Shown here: piece by piece, positions 1-6,462 of the stretch | Layout: each line of letters opens with the position of its first letter | How positions within the stretch are numbered: the first letter of the stretch is position 1 | Source: an uncultured Collinsella sp. | GTDB lineage: Bacteria; Actinomycetota; Coriobacteriia; Coriobacteriales; Coriobacteriaceae | Direction of reading: 5' to 3' | Length of the DNA: 9,075 bases | Assembly: GCA_937926755.1 (NCBI GenBank) | Contig: CALBBA010000163.1 | Span: 1 to 9,075 of the forward strand | Position numbers and translations under genes: made by a program | Notes under the pieces: generated by a model | Database searches by the model: none | What the model saw: the letters and a program-made list of their open reading frames with translations, nothing else | What the model was told of the DNA's origin: nothing

Positions 1-105
1 TCAACGATATGGCACCGTGGGGACACATGTATGTCAATCCTGGTCTAACAGAGCCTTTTTTAATCCCCGTCCCAGAATAATCATTCCCGGGCGCGTTGCT
101 GTTGC
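1..105. other. Intergenic tail downstream of the synthetase gene
   Basis: I see no gene here. Read on the minus strand it holds one copy of the GGGACGGGG repeat (63-77), then an A-rich patch (57-62), then an imperfect palindrome around ACATGT (25-38). GGGAC near 68-72 and GTCCC near 18-23 (both minus-strand reading) are inverted relative to each other and could close a large loop. A bulged hairpin lies around 69-89, but no T run follows it, so I do not call it a terminator. Confidence 0.4.
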
Positions 106-2256
106 CTAGTACTGGCTCTCGTGCTTGCTGAAGAAGTCGAAGCGCGGGGGCAGCGGCTTCACGCGGTGGTCGCCGGGCTTCTCGCCCAGGCTCTCTACGA
201 ACTCGTCCGTGGAGGCAAAGATGTTATCCCAGCTAAAGAAGGCGACCGGATCGACGTCGAAGTACTCGCAGATGAGTTCGCAGCCGGCCGGGACGATACC
301 GTGCATCAGGACGGTCGCCACGCGCAGCTCGGTAAAGGCGTCGACGAGCGCTTGCGTCATTGCGGCGTTTGCCTCGTTACCCTCGAGCTTGTTGGCGGCC
401 TTGGAGGCGTCGCTCCAGCGCTTGTTGGCGGCGCGCAGGTAGTCGTCGCACACGGCAAGCGCGCGGTGCGTCTCGAACTTGTACATGGCCTGCTCAAAGG
501 CAAGAGCTGCCTGCTCGGCAGCCTCGACCACGGCGGCAGAGGCGGCACCGGCGGGGATGCAGCCGTTGCGATAGGGGCTCTCGTCGCCTTCCTTGACGGC
601 GACGCCGTAGAAGCAGCTGCGGGCCAGACGGTTGAATACGCCGGTCAAAAGGGCGCTCTCCTTAAGGGCCGGATCGATAACGCGCTTGTCGTCGCAGGCG
701 CGCACCTCGTTGCCGTCCTTGTCCTTGCCGGTCACACGCGTGTCGTATGCCTTGGGGCTAAAGCTCACCGGCTTTTCGGACAGGCCGAGCGACAGCCAGT
801 GCGCGCGCATCTGCTCGCAGGTGTAGTGGTTGAGCAGGTCGTCTGCCGGCGGGGGGGGCGTCTGCGGGGACGAGCTGGCCTTTTTGCCCATGTAGAGCAG
901 GTGGTAGCAGGCGCTGACGGTGCTCTGCGTGAGGTCCCAGCCCAGGGCCTCCCACATGGCGGTCTGCGCGATGCAGTAGAAGTAGATGTTGTCCTGACCG
1001 ATAAACTGGTAGATCTGTGCGTCGTCCGAGCACCACCAGTCGCGCCAGTCGAGCGAGCTGTGCTGGTAGGTGGGCGCGGGCACCTGTGTGGAGTCGGCAG
1101 CGGGCTCGCCCATGAGGGCGGCATCCTGGGCGGCGACGCCCTCGGTCACGCCGGCGGCCTTGGCATCGCGCGCGAGCACGGTACGCGTATAGCTGATGGG
1201 CGCCCACAGGCTCTCTGGCCAGCACCAGCAGGTGACGTCAGTCACGCCGTCGACCTCGGGCACCGGAACGCCCCAGTCGATGTTGCCGGTGATGCGGAAG
1301 GGCACGAGTGCCTTGCCGCTGCGGAAGCGCACGCCGCCGTTGGCGAGCACCGCATGGGCGTCGTCGCGCTCCTTCCAGCTGGGGAAGGTGACGGTAAAGC
1401 TGCTCTTGTTTCCCTCGGGCTCCAGCACGGTGTGCTCGGGCAGCTGGTCCTCGACGGCATCGAAGGCCTCGCGGAACTTGTTCTGGATGTAGAGCTGGGC
1501 CGGCAGCAGCCACTCCTCCATAGTCTTGGAGACCACGGAGCGAACCTGCGGGTTCTGGGCGAGCTTAGCGGTATAGGTCTTCATAAAGTCGAGGTAGGCC
1601 GGCAGGTCAAAGTAGAGATTGTCGACCGGGCGCAGCTCGGGCACCTCGCCGGTGAGCTGGCTCTTGGGCGCGATGAGCTCCTCGGGCTCAAACTGGTGAC
1701 CCAGGTCGCACTCGTCGGCATAGGCCTTCTCGGACTTGCAGCCCTGGATGGGGCAGCGGCCGATCACCTGGCGGCCGTTGAGGAACGTGCCGGCCTTGGC
1801 ATCGTAGAACTGCAGCGTGGAGCGCTTGGAGATGGTGCCCTGCTCGTGCAGGCGCTTGATAATTTCGGCGGTCACCTCGTTGTGAATCTGCGCAGCCGGC
1901 TCAAGGCCCGAGCCGCCGTAGATGTCGCAGCTGATGTTGTAGTTGTTGAGGGTCGCGGCCTGGCGGGAGTGATTGGACTCGACATACTCGCTAATAGACT
2001 TGTCGTAGCCCTCGTTCTCCTTGAGCTTGCGGTAGCTCTCCATGATGGGCGAGCCATAGCAGTCGGTGCCCGAGGTGAAGATAACGTTCTCGCGGCCCAG
2101 GCGGTCGCGCAGGAAGCGGGCGAAGAAGTCGGCCGGGACAAAGACGCCGCCGACGTGGCCAAAGTGCAGGCCCTTGTTGCCGTAGGGCTCGCCGGCGGTA
2201 ACGATGGCGCGGCGCGGCCAGCTGGGACGGTCGTTCATGGAATATTTGGATGCCAT
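106..2256 (-). CDS. metG: Methionyl-tRNA synthetase-family protein (class I), atypical
   Basis: A 716-residue class I aminoacyl-tRNA synthetase of the MetRS type, expected to charge tRNA-Met with methionine in the cytoplasm. The HIGH motif is HFGH (31-34), in a Rossmann-fold start resembling MetRS. GTDCYGSPIM (63-72) matches the family GTDxHGxPI segment. A zinc knuckle is likely formed by C168, C173, C183 and H187, followed by the MetRS-like stretch APKSQLTGEVP. DWGVPVP begins at D327 and IGQDNIYFY lies before the second signature. That second signature should be KMSKS but reads KKASSS (458-463), followed by a proline run. HIGH and KMSKS lie roughly 425 residues apart, well over the usual spacing (about 310 in E. 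coli), so the catalytic domain has insertions. The C-terminal part looks like the helical anticodon-binding domain; I see no tRNA-binding EMAPII-like tail. The start at 2256 is chosen because AAGGAG lies just upstream; a frame extending 31 residues further lacks support. It could be a paralogue of a standard MetRS located elsewhere. Confidence 0.85.
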   Translation of the reverse strand: MASKYSMNDRPSWPRRAIVTAGEPYGNKGLHFGHVGGVFVPADFFARFLRDRLGRENVIFTSGTDCYGSPIMESYRKLKENEGYDKSISEYVESNHSRQAATLNNYNISCDIYGGSGLEPAAQIHNEVTAEIIKRLHEQGTISKRSTLQFYDAKAGTFLNGRQVIGRCPIQGCKSEKAYADECDLGHQFEPEELIAPKSQLTGEVPELRPVDNLYFDLPAYLDFMKTYTAKLAQNPQVRSVVSKTMEEWLLPAQLYIQNKFREAFDAVEDQLPEHTVLEPEGNKSSFTVTFPSWKERDDAHAVLANGGVRFRSGKALVPFRITGNIDWGVPVPEVDGVTDVTCWCWPESLWAPISYTRTVLARDAKAAGVTEGVAAQDAALMGEPAADSTQVPAPTYQHSSLDWRDWWCSDDAQIYQFIGQDNIYFYCIAQTAMWEALGWDLTQSTVSACYHLLYMGKKASSSPQTPPPPADDLLNHYTCEQMRAHWLSLGLSEKPVSFSPKAYDTRVTGKDKDGNEVRACDDKRVIDPALKESALLTGVFNRLARSCFYGVAVKEGDESPYRNGCIPAGAASAAVVEAAEQAALAFEQAMYKFETHRALAVCDDYLRAANKRWSDASKAANKLEGNEANAAMTQALVDAFTELRVATVLMHGIVPAGCELICEYFDVDPVAFFSWDNIFASTDEFVESLGEKPGDHRVKPLPPRFDFFSKHESQY

Positions 2257-2260
2257 GGGA

Positions 2261-2266
2261 CTCCTT
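2261..2266 (-). promoter_or_regulatory. Ribosome binding site deciding the synthetase start
   Basis: AAGGAG on the minus strand, four bases before the ATG at 2256. The spacing is a little short, but no other in-frame start nearby has a comparable site: the ATG six codons downstream has none, and neither has the longer upstream frame. Confidence 0.7.
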
Positions 2267-2337
2267 CGCATATGGTGGGAGCGCGGCCGGGCGCAAGGCC
2301 TGGCGACGCGGTGGTCAATTCGTGCATATCGTTCGAC

Positions 2338-2346
2338 ATTATCGCA
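2338..2346 (-). promoter_or_regulatory. Candidate extended -10 promoter for the synthetase gene
   Basis: On the minus strand TGCGATAAT resembles an extended -10 element (TGnTATAAT, one mismatch in the hexamer). No convincing -35 is seen, as expected if the extended -10 carries recognition. Transcription would begin near 2331 and give a leader of about 75 nt, too short for a T-box. Initiation inside the long open frame that runs to 2349 also argues that the extra 31 residues are not translated. Confidence 0.4.
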
Positions 2347-2374
2347 CATGCGGACGGGTACGTGGCAGGGGCGC

Positions 2375-2380
2375 TATCCT
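2375..2380 (+). promoter_or_regulatory. Weak candidate -10 element for the DUF3267 gene
   Basis: TATCCT ends nine bases before the ATG at 2389. No Shine-Dalgarno sequence is visible between it and the start, so if this is the -10 the message would be leaderless or nearly so. No good -35 is seen. A similar GCTA-plus-T pattern occurs before queA (TAGGAT), which gives slight support. Confidence 0.25.
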
Positions 2381-2388
2381 AAGATGCT

Positions 2389-2958
2389 ATGAATGAGATT
2401 TCCAACATACATGCGTTTGAGGACGAGGATTTTCTGCACGACTGCTTTGTGTGGGGGATGGTCGTAGTCGGCGTGTTTGCCGTGTGCCTGGTGCCGGTGT
2501 TTATGCTGCTGGGCGGGCCTGCAGACTTGGATGCGGCTGACGCGGGCGGCTGGATGGCTGTCGTGGGCTGGATAGTCGGCTTGGCTGCGATCTCAATGGC
2601 GTCGTTCGCCGTGCACGAGCTGGTGCACGGTGTGTTTTTTAAGCTGCTGGCGCCTGCGGGCGCGAAGGTGACCTTTGGGGCGAATCGCGAGACGGCGATG
2701 ATCTATGCCTGCGCCGAGGGGATTGTGTATTCGCGCCGGCGGTATATGGCGATTTGCCTGGCGCCGACGGTTGTTGTGACGACAGCGTTTGCCCTGGGGT
2801 TTGCGTTTTCGGGCTATCCGCTGCTGTGCTATCTGGCGGCCGGCTTGCATTTGTCGGGCTGTGTAGGCGACTGGTATTACGTGTGGACCATTTTGCGCGA
2901 CCGCCGCATTGTCGCCTGCGAGGATACGTCCTTTGGCGTGCGCTTTTTCGCAAAGTAG
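2389..2958 (+). CDS. DUF3267-type membrane zincin-like protein
   Basis: A 189-residue predicted integral membrane protein. Hydrophobic segments lie at about 20-42, 56-75, 120-142 and 145-160. The second segment ends in HELVH (76-80), a zinc-metalloprotease HEXXH motif with H76, E77 and H80, followed by G81 and two phenylalanines. Downstream are an N-R-E-T-A-M-I-Y-A-C stretch (99-108), P126, and G160-D161 in a late hydrophobic segment. This order (HEllHg, a short soluble loop, a late GD) is typical of the DUF3267 family, described as putative zincin peptidases; substrates are not known to me. The absence of a visible ribosome binding site is odd and fits a leaderless start. It lies on the same strand as queH, 61 bases upstream, but no functional link to queuosine is evident. 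Protease activity is inferred from the motif only. Confidence 0.8.
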   Translation: MNEISNIHAFEDEDFLHDCFVWGMVVVGVFAVCLVPVFMLLGGPADLDAADAGGWMAVVGWIVGLAAISMASFAVHELVHGVFFKLLAPAGAKVTFGANRETAMIYACAEGIVYSRRRYMAICLAPTVVVTTAFALGFAFSGYPLLCYLAAGLHLSGCVGDWYYVWTILRDRRIVACEDTSFGVRFFAK

Positions 2959-2960
2959 TC

Positions 2961-3021
2961 TTTTTGGGACGGGGCTATTTTAGCTGCCATGATGTCGGGG
3001 TGAGTTTTCTGGGACGGGGAT
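2961..3021 (+). repeat. Two GGGACGGGG repeats between the DUF3267 gene and queH
   Basis: GGGACGGGG occurs at 2966-2974 preceded by five T, and again at 3011-3019 preceded by TTTTCT. The second copy shares the 15-base string TTCTGGGACGGGGAT exactly with the reverse complement of 63-77 at the left edge of the window. The second copy runs straight into the queH start codon, so the repeat itself supplies the G-rich stretch that would act as its ribosome binding site. Confidence 0.6.
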
Positions 3022-3601
3022 GTTGATGAAGTCGTTGTTGCTGCATGCGTGCTGTGCACCATGCTCGCTTGAGCCGGTTCGCCTGCTGCGCGAGGAGGGG
3101 TTTGAGCCCACGATTTGCTGGACCAACCCCAATATTCAACCGCGCGATGAATGGCAGCGCCGCTTGGACGAGCTGCGCCGGTGGTGTGCCGATGGCGACA
3201 TCGAGCTCATCGAGGCAGGGGAGGACCGCGGTCGCTGGGAGACCGGCGTGGCACCGCTGGGTGCCGATCGGCCCCGTCGCTGTCGCGCGTGCTATGCCCT
3301 GCGCTTGGCCGAGGCGTGCCGCGTGGCCCAGGAGCGCGGGTTTGAGTTTGTGGGCACGACGCTCGCCGTCTCGCCGTACCAGCTGTTCGATACCTGCAAT
3401 GACGTGCTTGAGCGCTTGGCGGCGGCACATGGGCTCACCCCGGTGATTCGCGATTTTCGTCCGTATTACCCCGAGGCCACGCGTCGTTCGCGCGAGCTGG
3501 GCATGTACCGGCAGAATTACTGCGGCTGCCGATTCTCGGCCGTCGAGGCGGCCATGGACCGCGCCCGCATCCGCGACGAGCGCAAAGCCGCCAAAAAGTA
3601 G
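3020..3601 (+). CDS. queH: Epoxyqueuosine reductase QueH
   Basis: QueH (formerly DUF208) reduces epoxyqueuosine in tRNA to queuosine, the last step of queuosine synthesis; it replaces the unrelated cobalamin-dependent QueG. The 193-residue product has the full family signature: LLHACCAPCS with the adjacent pair C11-C12 near the N terminus, a PNIQPRDEWQRR segment (37-48), RCRACY with C88 and C91, TTLAVSPYQ (113-121), DFRPYY (145-150), and YRQNYCGCRFS with C168 and C170 (163-173). The four cysteines C11, C12, C88 and C91 are the expected iron-sulfur ligands, and C168/C170 the additional metal-site pair. Length is normal. Two starts are possible: ATG at 3020, or ATG at 3026, two codons later. 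The later one is better spaced from the GGGG at 3016-3019 and gives the usual short N terminus. The next gene, queA, makes its substrate. Confidence 0.93.
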   Translation: MLMKSLLLHACCAPCSLEPVRLLREEGFEPTICWTNPNIQPRDEWQRRLDELRRWCADGDIELIEAGEDRGRWETGVAPLGADRPRRCRACYALRLAEACRVAQERGFEFVGTTLAVSPYQLFDTCNDVLERLAAAHGLTPVIRDFRPYYPEATRRSRELGMYRQNYCGCRFSAVEAAMDRARIRDERKAAKK

Positions 3602-3629
3602 TTCACTTGGGATGTCAGCCTGCTAGGAT
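3602..3629 (+). promoter_or_regulatory. Candidate promoter for queA
   Basis: TTCACT (3602-3607) as -35 and TAGGAT (3624-3629) as -10, separated by 16 bases; TG at 3621-3622 makes the -10 an extended one. The -35 begins immediately after the queH stop codon. Transcription would start near 3636 and leave a 30-nt leader containing a strong ribosome binding site. queA could therefore be expressed apart from queH as well as by read-through. Confidence 0.5.
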
Positions 3630-3651
3630 GTAGAGCGGACTTTAGCTATAT

Positions 3652-3657
3652 AAGGAG
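3652..3657 (+). promoter_or_regulatory. Ribosome binding site supporting a GTG start for queA
   Basis: AAGGAG eight bases before the GTG at 3666. The ATG two codons later would be 14 bases away, so the GTG is the better start. Confidence 0.75.
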
Positions 3658-3665
3658 TATCCGAC

Positions 3666-4883
3666 GTGTCTATGCGTACCGATGATTTTGACTACAACCT
3701 TCCTGAGGAACTGATTGCCCAGGCGCCTGCCGAGCCGCGCGACTCCTGCCGCCTGCTGGTGGTTGATCGCAAAGGCTCCGAGACAGGAACGCCGCTAGAG
3801 CATGGCGGTACCGTCGAGCACCGCATCTTCCGTGACATCATCGACTATATCGAGCCGGGCGACGTGCTCGTCATCAACCAGACGCGCGTGATGCCGGCCC
3901 GCCTGATCGGCCGCAAGGCCGGCTCGGGCGGTGTGGTCGAGACGCTGCTGCTCAAGCGCCGCGAGGATGTTGATCCGCTGGGTCACGTTTGGGAGTGCCT
4001 GGTCAAGCCGGGCAAGCGTCTGAAGCCCGGTGCTCAGATTGAGTATCGCGCCGGCGGCGCCCATGCACCCGAGGGCGCGCCCGTGGTGCTGACGGCCGAG
4101 GTCGTCGACTTTGTCACCGATAGCCGCGGCGGCCGACTGGTGCGCTTTGAGCCGGCCGGTTGCAATGCCGCTGGAGAGCCGCGCACGCTCGACGAGGCCA
4201 TTCATGCTGCCGGTCACGTTCCGCTGCCGCCCTACATTACCGATTACGAGGGCGATCCCGAGAAGTACCAGACCGTCTACGCCATGAAGGAGGAGCACTC
4301 GGCTGCCGCTCCTACGGCGGGTCTGCATTTTACTCCTGAGCTCATGGCCGCTATCGAGGCCAAGGGTGCCAAGTTTGCCGCCGTCGAGCTCGAGGTGGGC
4401 ATCGATACCTTCCGCTTGGTGGAGGAGGACGACCCTACGCAGCACGTCATGCACACCGAGCGCTACCATGTGTCGCAGGAGGTTGTCGACGCCGTGCACA
4501 AGGCTAAGGCCGAGGGGCATCGCGTGATCGCCGTCGGCACCACCGCAGTGCGTTCGCTCGAGAGCGCGTTTGACGCGGACGCGCCGGTGTCCGATCCGGC
4601 CGTGACGGCGCGCTATTTTGAAGGCCGCGAGGACGGGGCCGATACGCTTGGCCGCGGTGACATCGTGGTGCGCGAGAACGCCACGACGCAGCTTTACCTC
4701 ATGCCCGGCTCGACCTATCACGTGGTCGACGCGCTGATCACGAACTTCCACGTGCCGCGCTCCACGCTCATGATGCTTGTGAGCGCACTTGCCACCCGCG
4801 ACCAGATCATGGATGCCTACGCCGCTGCCATCGAGGAGCGCTACCGCTTCTTCAGCTTTGGCGACGCGATGCTCATTTGTTAG
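3666..4883 (+). CDS. queA: S-adenosylmethionine:tRNA ribosyltransferase-isomerase QueA
   Basis: QueA transfers and isomerises the ribosyl part of S-adenosylmethionine onto preQ1 at position 34 of tRNAs with GUN anticodons, giving epoxyqueuosine. Family motifs are present along the whole length: LPEELIAQAPAEPRDSCRLL (12-31), INQTRVMPARL (70-80), YQTVYA before APTAGLHFT (215-223), VELEVGIDTFR, VGTTAVRSLES (290-300) and VDALITNFHVPRSTLMMLVS (from 354), ending in FFSFGDAMLI. At 405 residues it is about 50 longer than E. coli QueA (356). The extra length seems spread over loops, for example around residues 36-48, 160-180 and 305-325, and not in an added domain. Translation starts at GTG 3666, set by AAGGAG. 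queH lies 64 bases upstream and acts on the QueA product. A hairpin overlaps the stop codon and an intrinsic terminator follows. Confidence 0.96.
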   Translation: MSMRTDDFDYNLPEELIAQAPAEPRDSCRLLVVDRKGSETGTPLEHGGTVEHRIFRDIIDYIEPGDVLVINQTRVMPARLIGRKAGSGGVVETLLLKRREDVDPLGHVWECLVKPGKRLKPGAQIEYRAGGAHAPEGAPVVLTAEVVDFVTDSRGGRLVRFEPAGCNAAGEPRTLDEAIHAAGHVPLPPYITDYEGDPEKYQTVYAMKEEHSAAAPTAGLHFTPELMAAIEAKGAKFAAVELEVGIDTFRLVEEDDPTQHVMHTERYHVSQEVVDAVHKAKAEGHRVIAVGTTAVRSLESAFDADAPVSDPAVTARYFEGREDGADTLGRGDIVVRENATTQLYLMPGSTYHVVDALITNFHVPRSTLMMLVSALATRDQIMDAYAAAIEERYRFFSFGDAMLIC

Positions 4884-4910
4884 TTACGCGGTTCTACGAA
4901 CCGCGTAACT
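4882..4910. repeat. Perfect 13-bp hairpin overlapping the queA stop codon
   Basis: AGTTACGCGGTTC (4882-4894), loop TAC, GAACCGCGTAACT (4898-4910). The stem is perfect and begins at the second base of the queA stop codon. No T run follows, so it is not an ordinary terminator. It may shield the 3' end of the message from exonucleases or be a REP-like element. Confidence 0.7.
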
Positions 4911-4922
4911 GCTCGACGCTGC

Positions 4923-5021
4923 GCGGGCCGCATTTGGACAATCTGACGTTCAACTTCAAGGGCGCGACCAGAAGGTCAGCGCCCTTTCGTTTCACGTCAC
5001 CTTGTCTCAAATGCGGCCCGC
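4923..5021. repeat. 99-nt nested palindrome downstream of queA
   Basis: An outer perfect 14-bp stem pairs 4923-4936 with 5008-5021 (GCGGGCCGCATTTG and its complement). After a one-base bulge at 5007, 4937-4941 pairs with 5002-5006, and TGACGT (4944-4949) pairs with ACGTCA (4994-4999). The tip is the terminator hairpin at 4958-4986. Almost the whole stretch can fold into one long imperfect stem. This is much more structure than termination needs and resembles a small palindromic repetitive element. Confidence 0.65.
4958..4987 (+). terminator. Intrinsic terminator of queA
   Basis: Stem AAGGGCGC plus GACC (4958-4969), loop AGAA, GGTC, one bulged A (4978), then GCGCCCTT (4979-4986), followed by the T-rich TTTCGTTT. 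The T run is broken by CG, so efficiency may be moderate. It ends transcription coming from queA; on the minus strand the tail is poorer. Confidence 0.65.
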
Positions 5022-5077
5022 TCGCTGCCGTTGCCAAAACATCGGCGTTGCCTTGCTTCGGGAATGCGGCAGATAGA

Positions 5078-5114
5078 GACGTTCCTTTTTTGCCGGCAGT
5101 TTGGGACACTCCTT
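5078..5114. repeat. 37-bp direct repeat, copy downstream of the ATPase gene
   Basis: Matches 6588-6624 in the same orientation at 34 of 37 positions. It carries the core TGCCGGCAG, flanked by GTTCC on the left and GGGAC on the right. In RNA these outer arms can still pair through one G-U pair, so the hairpin is kept despite the base change between copies. Confidence 0.75.
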
Positions 5115-5137
5115 ACGGGGCACCCCCTCCACAGCGC

Positions 5138-6439
5138 CTATGCCAGCTTGTCGATTTGCCCAATCTCCCAGAGCGGAATATTGACGAGCGTGCCTTCGTC
5201 TCTATATGCCGCTAACGATGTTCTCACGCAGCGCTCGAGCTTGAACTTCTCGCAGGCAATCCTCAGGCTCTTTGCTTTGAGATTCTCTGCCGCCTTGACC
5301 TCGAGCGGAAGCACGGTCCCCGCATGGTCGACGGCAAAGTCAGTCTCTGCATTGCCGGAGGAGGATGACCAATACGCGGGAGTATTGCCTTGGAGCAAAA
5401 GCTCCTGTGCGACGTATTGCTCGGTCAGCGAGCCTTTGAACTCCGTAAAAACAGCGGGCCCGTTCAGAACAATGGCTGGCGTGAGGCCGGAGAGTGCTCC
5501 GAGGATGCCGGTGTCGATGCAGAACAGCTTGAAGCCCGAGAGATCCTCGTAGCTTGTGAGCGGTGCTCTTAGGGCGGAAACACGTGGTACCTTATGAACG
5601 ATTCCATAGTCCATGAGCCACTGGAGGCTTTCCTCAAAATCGCGTGCGCGCGCCCCGGGACGAAGCGCGCCGTAGACGAACTTCTTGTTTTCCTTTGCGA
5701 GCTGGGCGGGAAGGGATTTCCAAACCAGCCTCATGCGCTCGACGATGCGGGCTGGCGCATGCTTGCCAAAATCGGATTCATAAGCTTCGATGATTTGCTG
5801 CTGAAGCCTGCGGGCCTCGATGAAATCGTGGGAGGCGGCGAAAGCGGAGACAACTTCTGGCATGCCACCGACAACGAGGTATTCCTTGAGCAGGCGCTCG
5901 AGCTTTTCGGAAACATTCGCCAGCAGGTCCATGTCTGCGGCAAGGATGGCATCTGCGAGCGGATCGCCATCGACGGCACGAACGAACTCGACAAACCCCA
6001 TGGGGCGCATGGTAAGCTGGTCGATCTTGCCGACGGGGAACGACTCGTTTTCGCGTCGGAGCGCGAGCCCCATATAGGAGCCGGCTGCCATGATATGGTA
6101 TTCCGGCGCCAGCTCGTTGAAGTATTTGAGCGAGGTGATGCCACGCGGTGCCTCTTGGATTTCGTCGAAGATGATGAGCGTGTCTGTCGGCGTTATGGTC
6201 TGGCCGCGCAGGAGCTCTATCTGGGAGATGATGCGTTTGGGGTCAAGGCTTCCGTCGAACAGCGAACGTGCGCCCGGTTCGAGCATAAAGTCAAAGCGGA
6301 TGACGTTTTGATACTGCTGGCCTGCGAATTCGTTAAGAAGCCAGGTTTTTCCCGTCTGGCGGGCCCCCTTAAGCAGGAGGGGCTTGCGGTTTGCCCTAGA
6401 TTTCCAAGCGATGAGTTCGTCCATTAGCTGTCGCTGCAT
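5138..6439 (-). CDS. AAA family ATPase with DUF4143 C-terminal part
   Basis: A 433-residue member of the AAA_14/DUF4143 family of ATP-binding proteins, widespread in gut bacteria and archaea and of unresolved function. The Walker A motif is GARQTGKT (25-32). Walker B is LIIFDE (88-93), followed by IQEAP. The sensor region AAGSYMGLALRRENESFPVGK (118-138) is typical of the family. The middle part has the DUF4143 hallmark YLVVGGMPEVV. Near the C terminus, E365-x-D367, then E380-x-K382 in LPLEVKA, has the shape of a PD-(D/E)XK nuclease core, often noted in this family; nuclease activity is an inference. Length is normal and the frame intact. The start at 6439 has an excellent AGGAGG. The gene stands alone, convergent with queA, and lies between two 37-bp direct repeats. 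Base composition looks less GC-rich by eye than its neighbours, which fits acquisition by transfer. No antitoxin or partner gene adjoins it. Confidence 0.9.
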   Translation of the reverse strand: MQRQLMDELIAWKSRANRKPLLLKGARQTGKTWLLNEFAGQQYQNVIRFDFMLEPGARSLFDGSLDPKRIISQIELLRGQTITPTDTLIIFDEIQEAPRGITSLKYFNELAPEYHIMAAGSYMGLALRRENESFPVGKIDQLTMRPMGFVEFVRAVDGDPLADAILAADMDLLANVSEKLERLLKEYLVVGGMPEVVSAFAASHDFIEARRLQQQIIEAYESDFGKHAPARIVERMRLVWKSLPAQLAKENKKFVYGALRPGARARDFEESLQWLMDYGIVHKVPRVSALRAPLTSYEDLSGFKLFCIDTGILGALSGLTPAIVLNGPAVFTEFKGSLTEQYVAQELLLQGNTPAYWSSSSGNAETDFAVDHAGTVLPLEVKAAENLKAKSLRIACEKFKLERCVRTSLAAYRDEGTLVNIPLWEIGQIDKLA

Positions 6440-6443
6440 ACTG

Positions 6444-6449
6444 CCTCCT
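6444..6449 (-). promoter_or_regulatory. Ribosome binding site of the ATPase gene
   Basis: Perfect AGGAGG on the minus strand, four bases before the ATG at 6439; it fixes the start. Confidence 0.8.
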
Positions 6450-6462
6450 AACGATCATGGTT

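Noticed and set aside
2257..2349. A 31-residue N-terminal extension of the synthetase
   Set aside because: Arginine-rich and unlike the family; the downstream ATG has AAGGAG, and the likely promoter -10 lies inside the extension.
121..2382. A 753-codon open frame on the plus strand opposite the synthetase gene
   Set aside because: It mirrors the synthetase codons; high third-position GC keeps the antisense frame open. The translation is low in complexity (V/G/A/L-rich) with no recognisable domain, whereas the minus-strand frame has clear MetRS motifs.
2257..2388. A T-box or other riboswitch ahead of the synthetase gene
   Set aside because: The predicted leader is about 75 nt, with no T-box sequence and no terminator hairpin.
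3795..4751. A 318-codon minus-strand frame opposite queA
   Set aside because: QueA motifs run through the whole plus-strand frame; the antisense translation is not recognisable.
4877..5215. A 112-codon plus-strand frame in the queA-ATPase gap
   Set aside because: It overlaps hairpins, a terminator and a repeat, has no ribosome binding site, and encodes no recognisable protein.
5594..6427. A 277-codon plus-strand frame opposite the ATPase gene
   Set aside because: Same kind of shadow; the minus-strand frame carries the Walker motifs.
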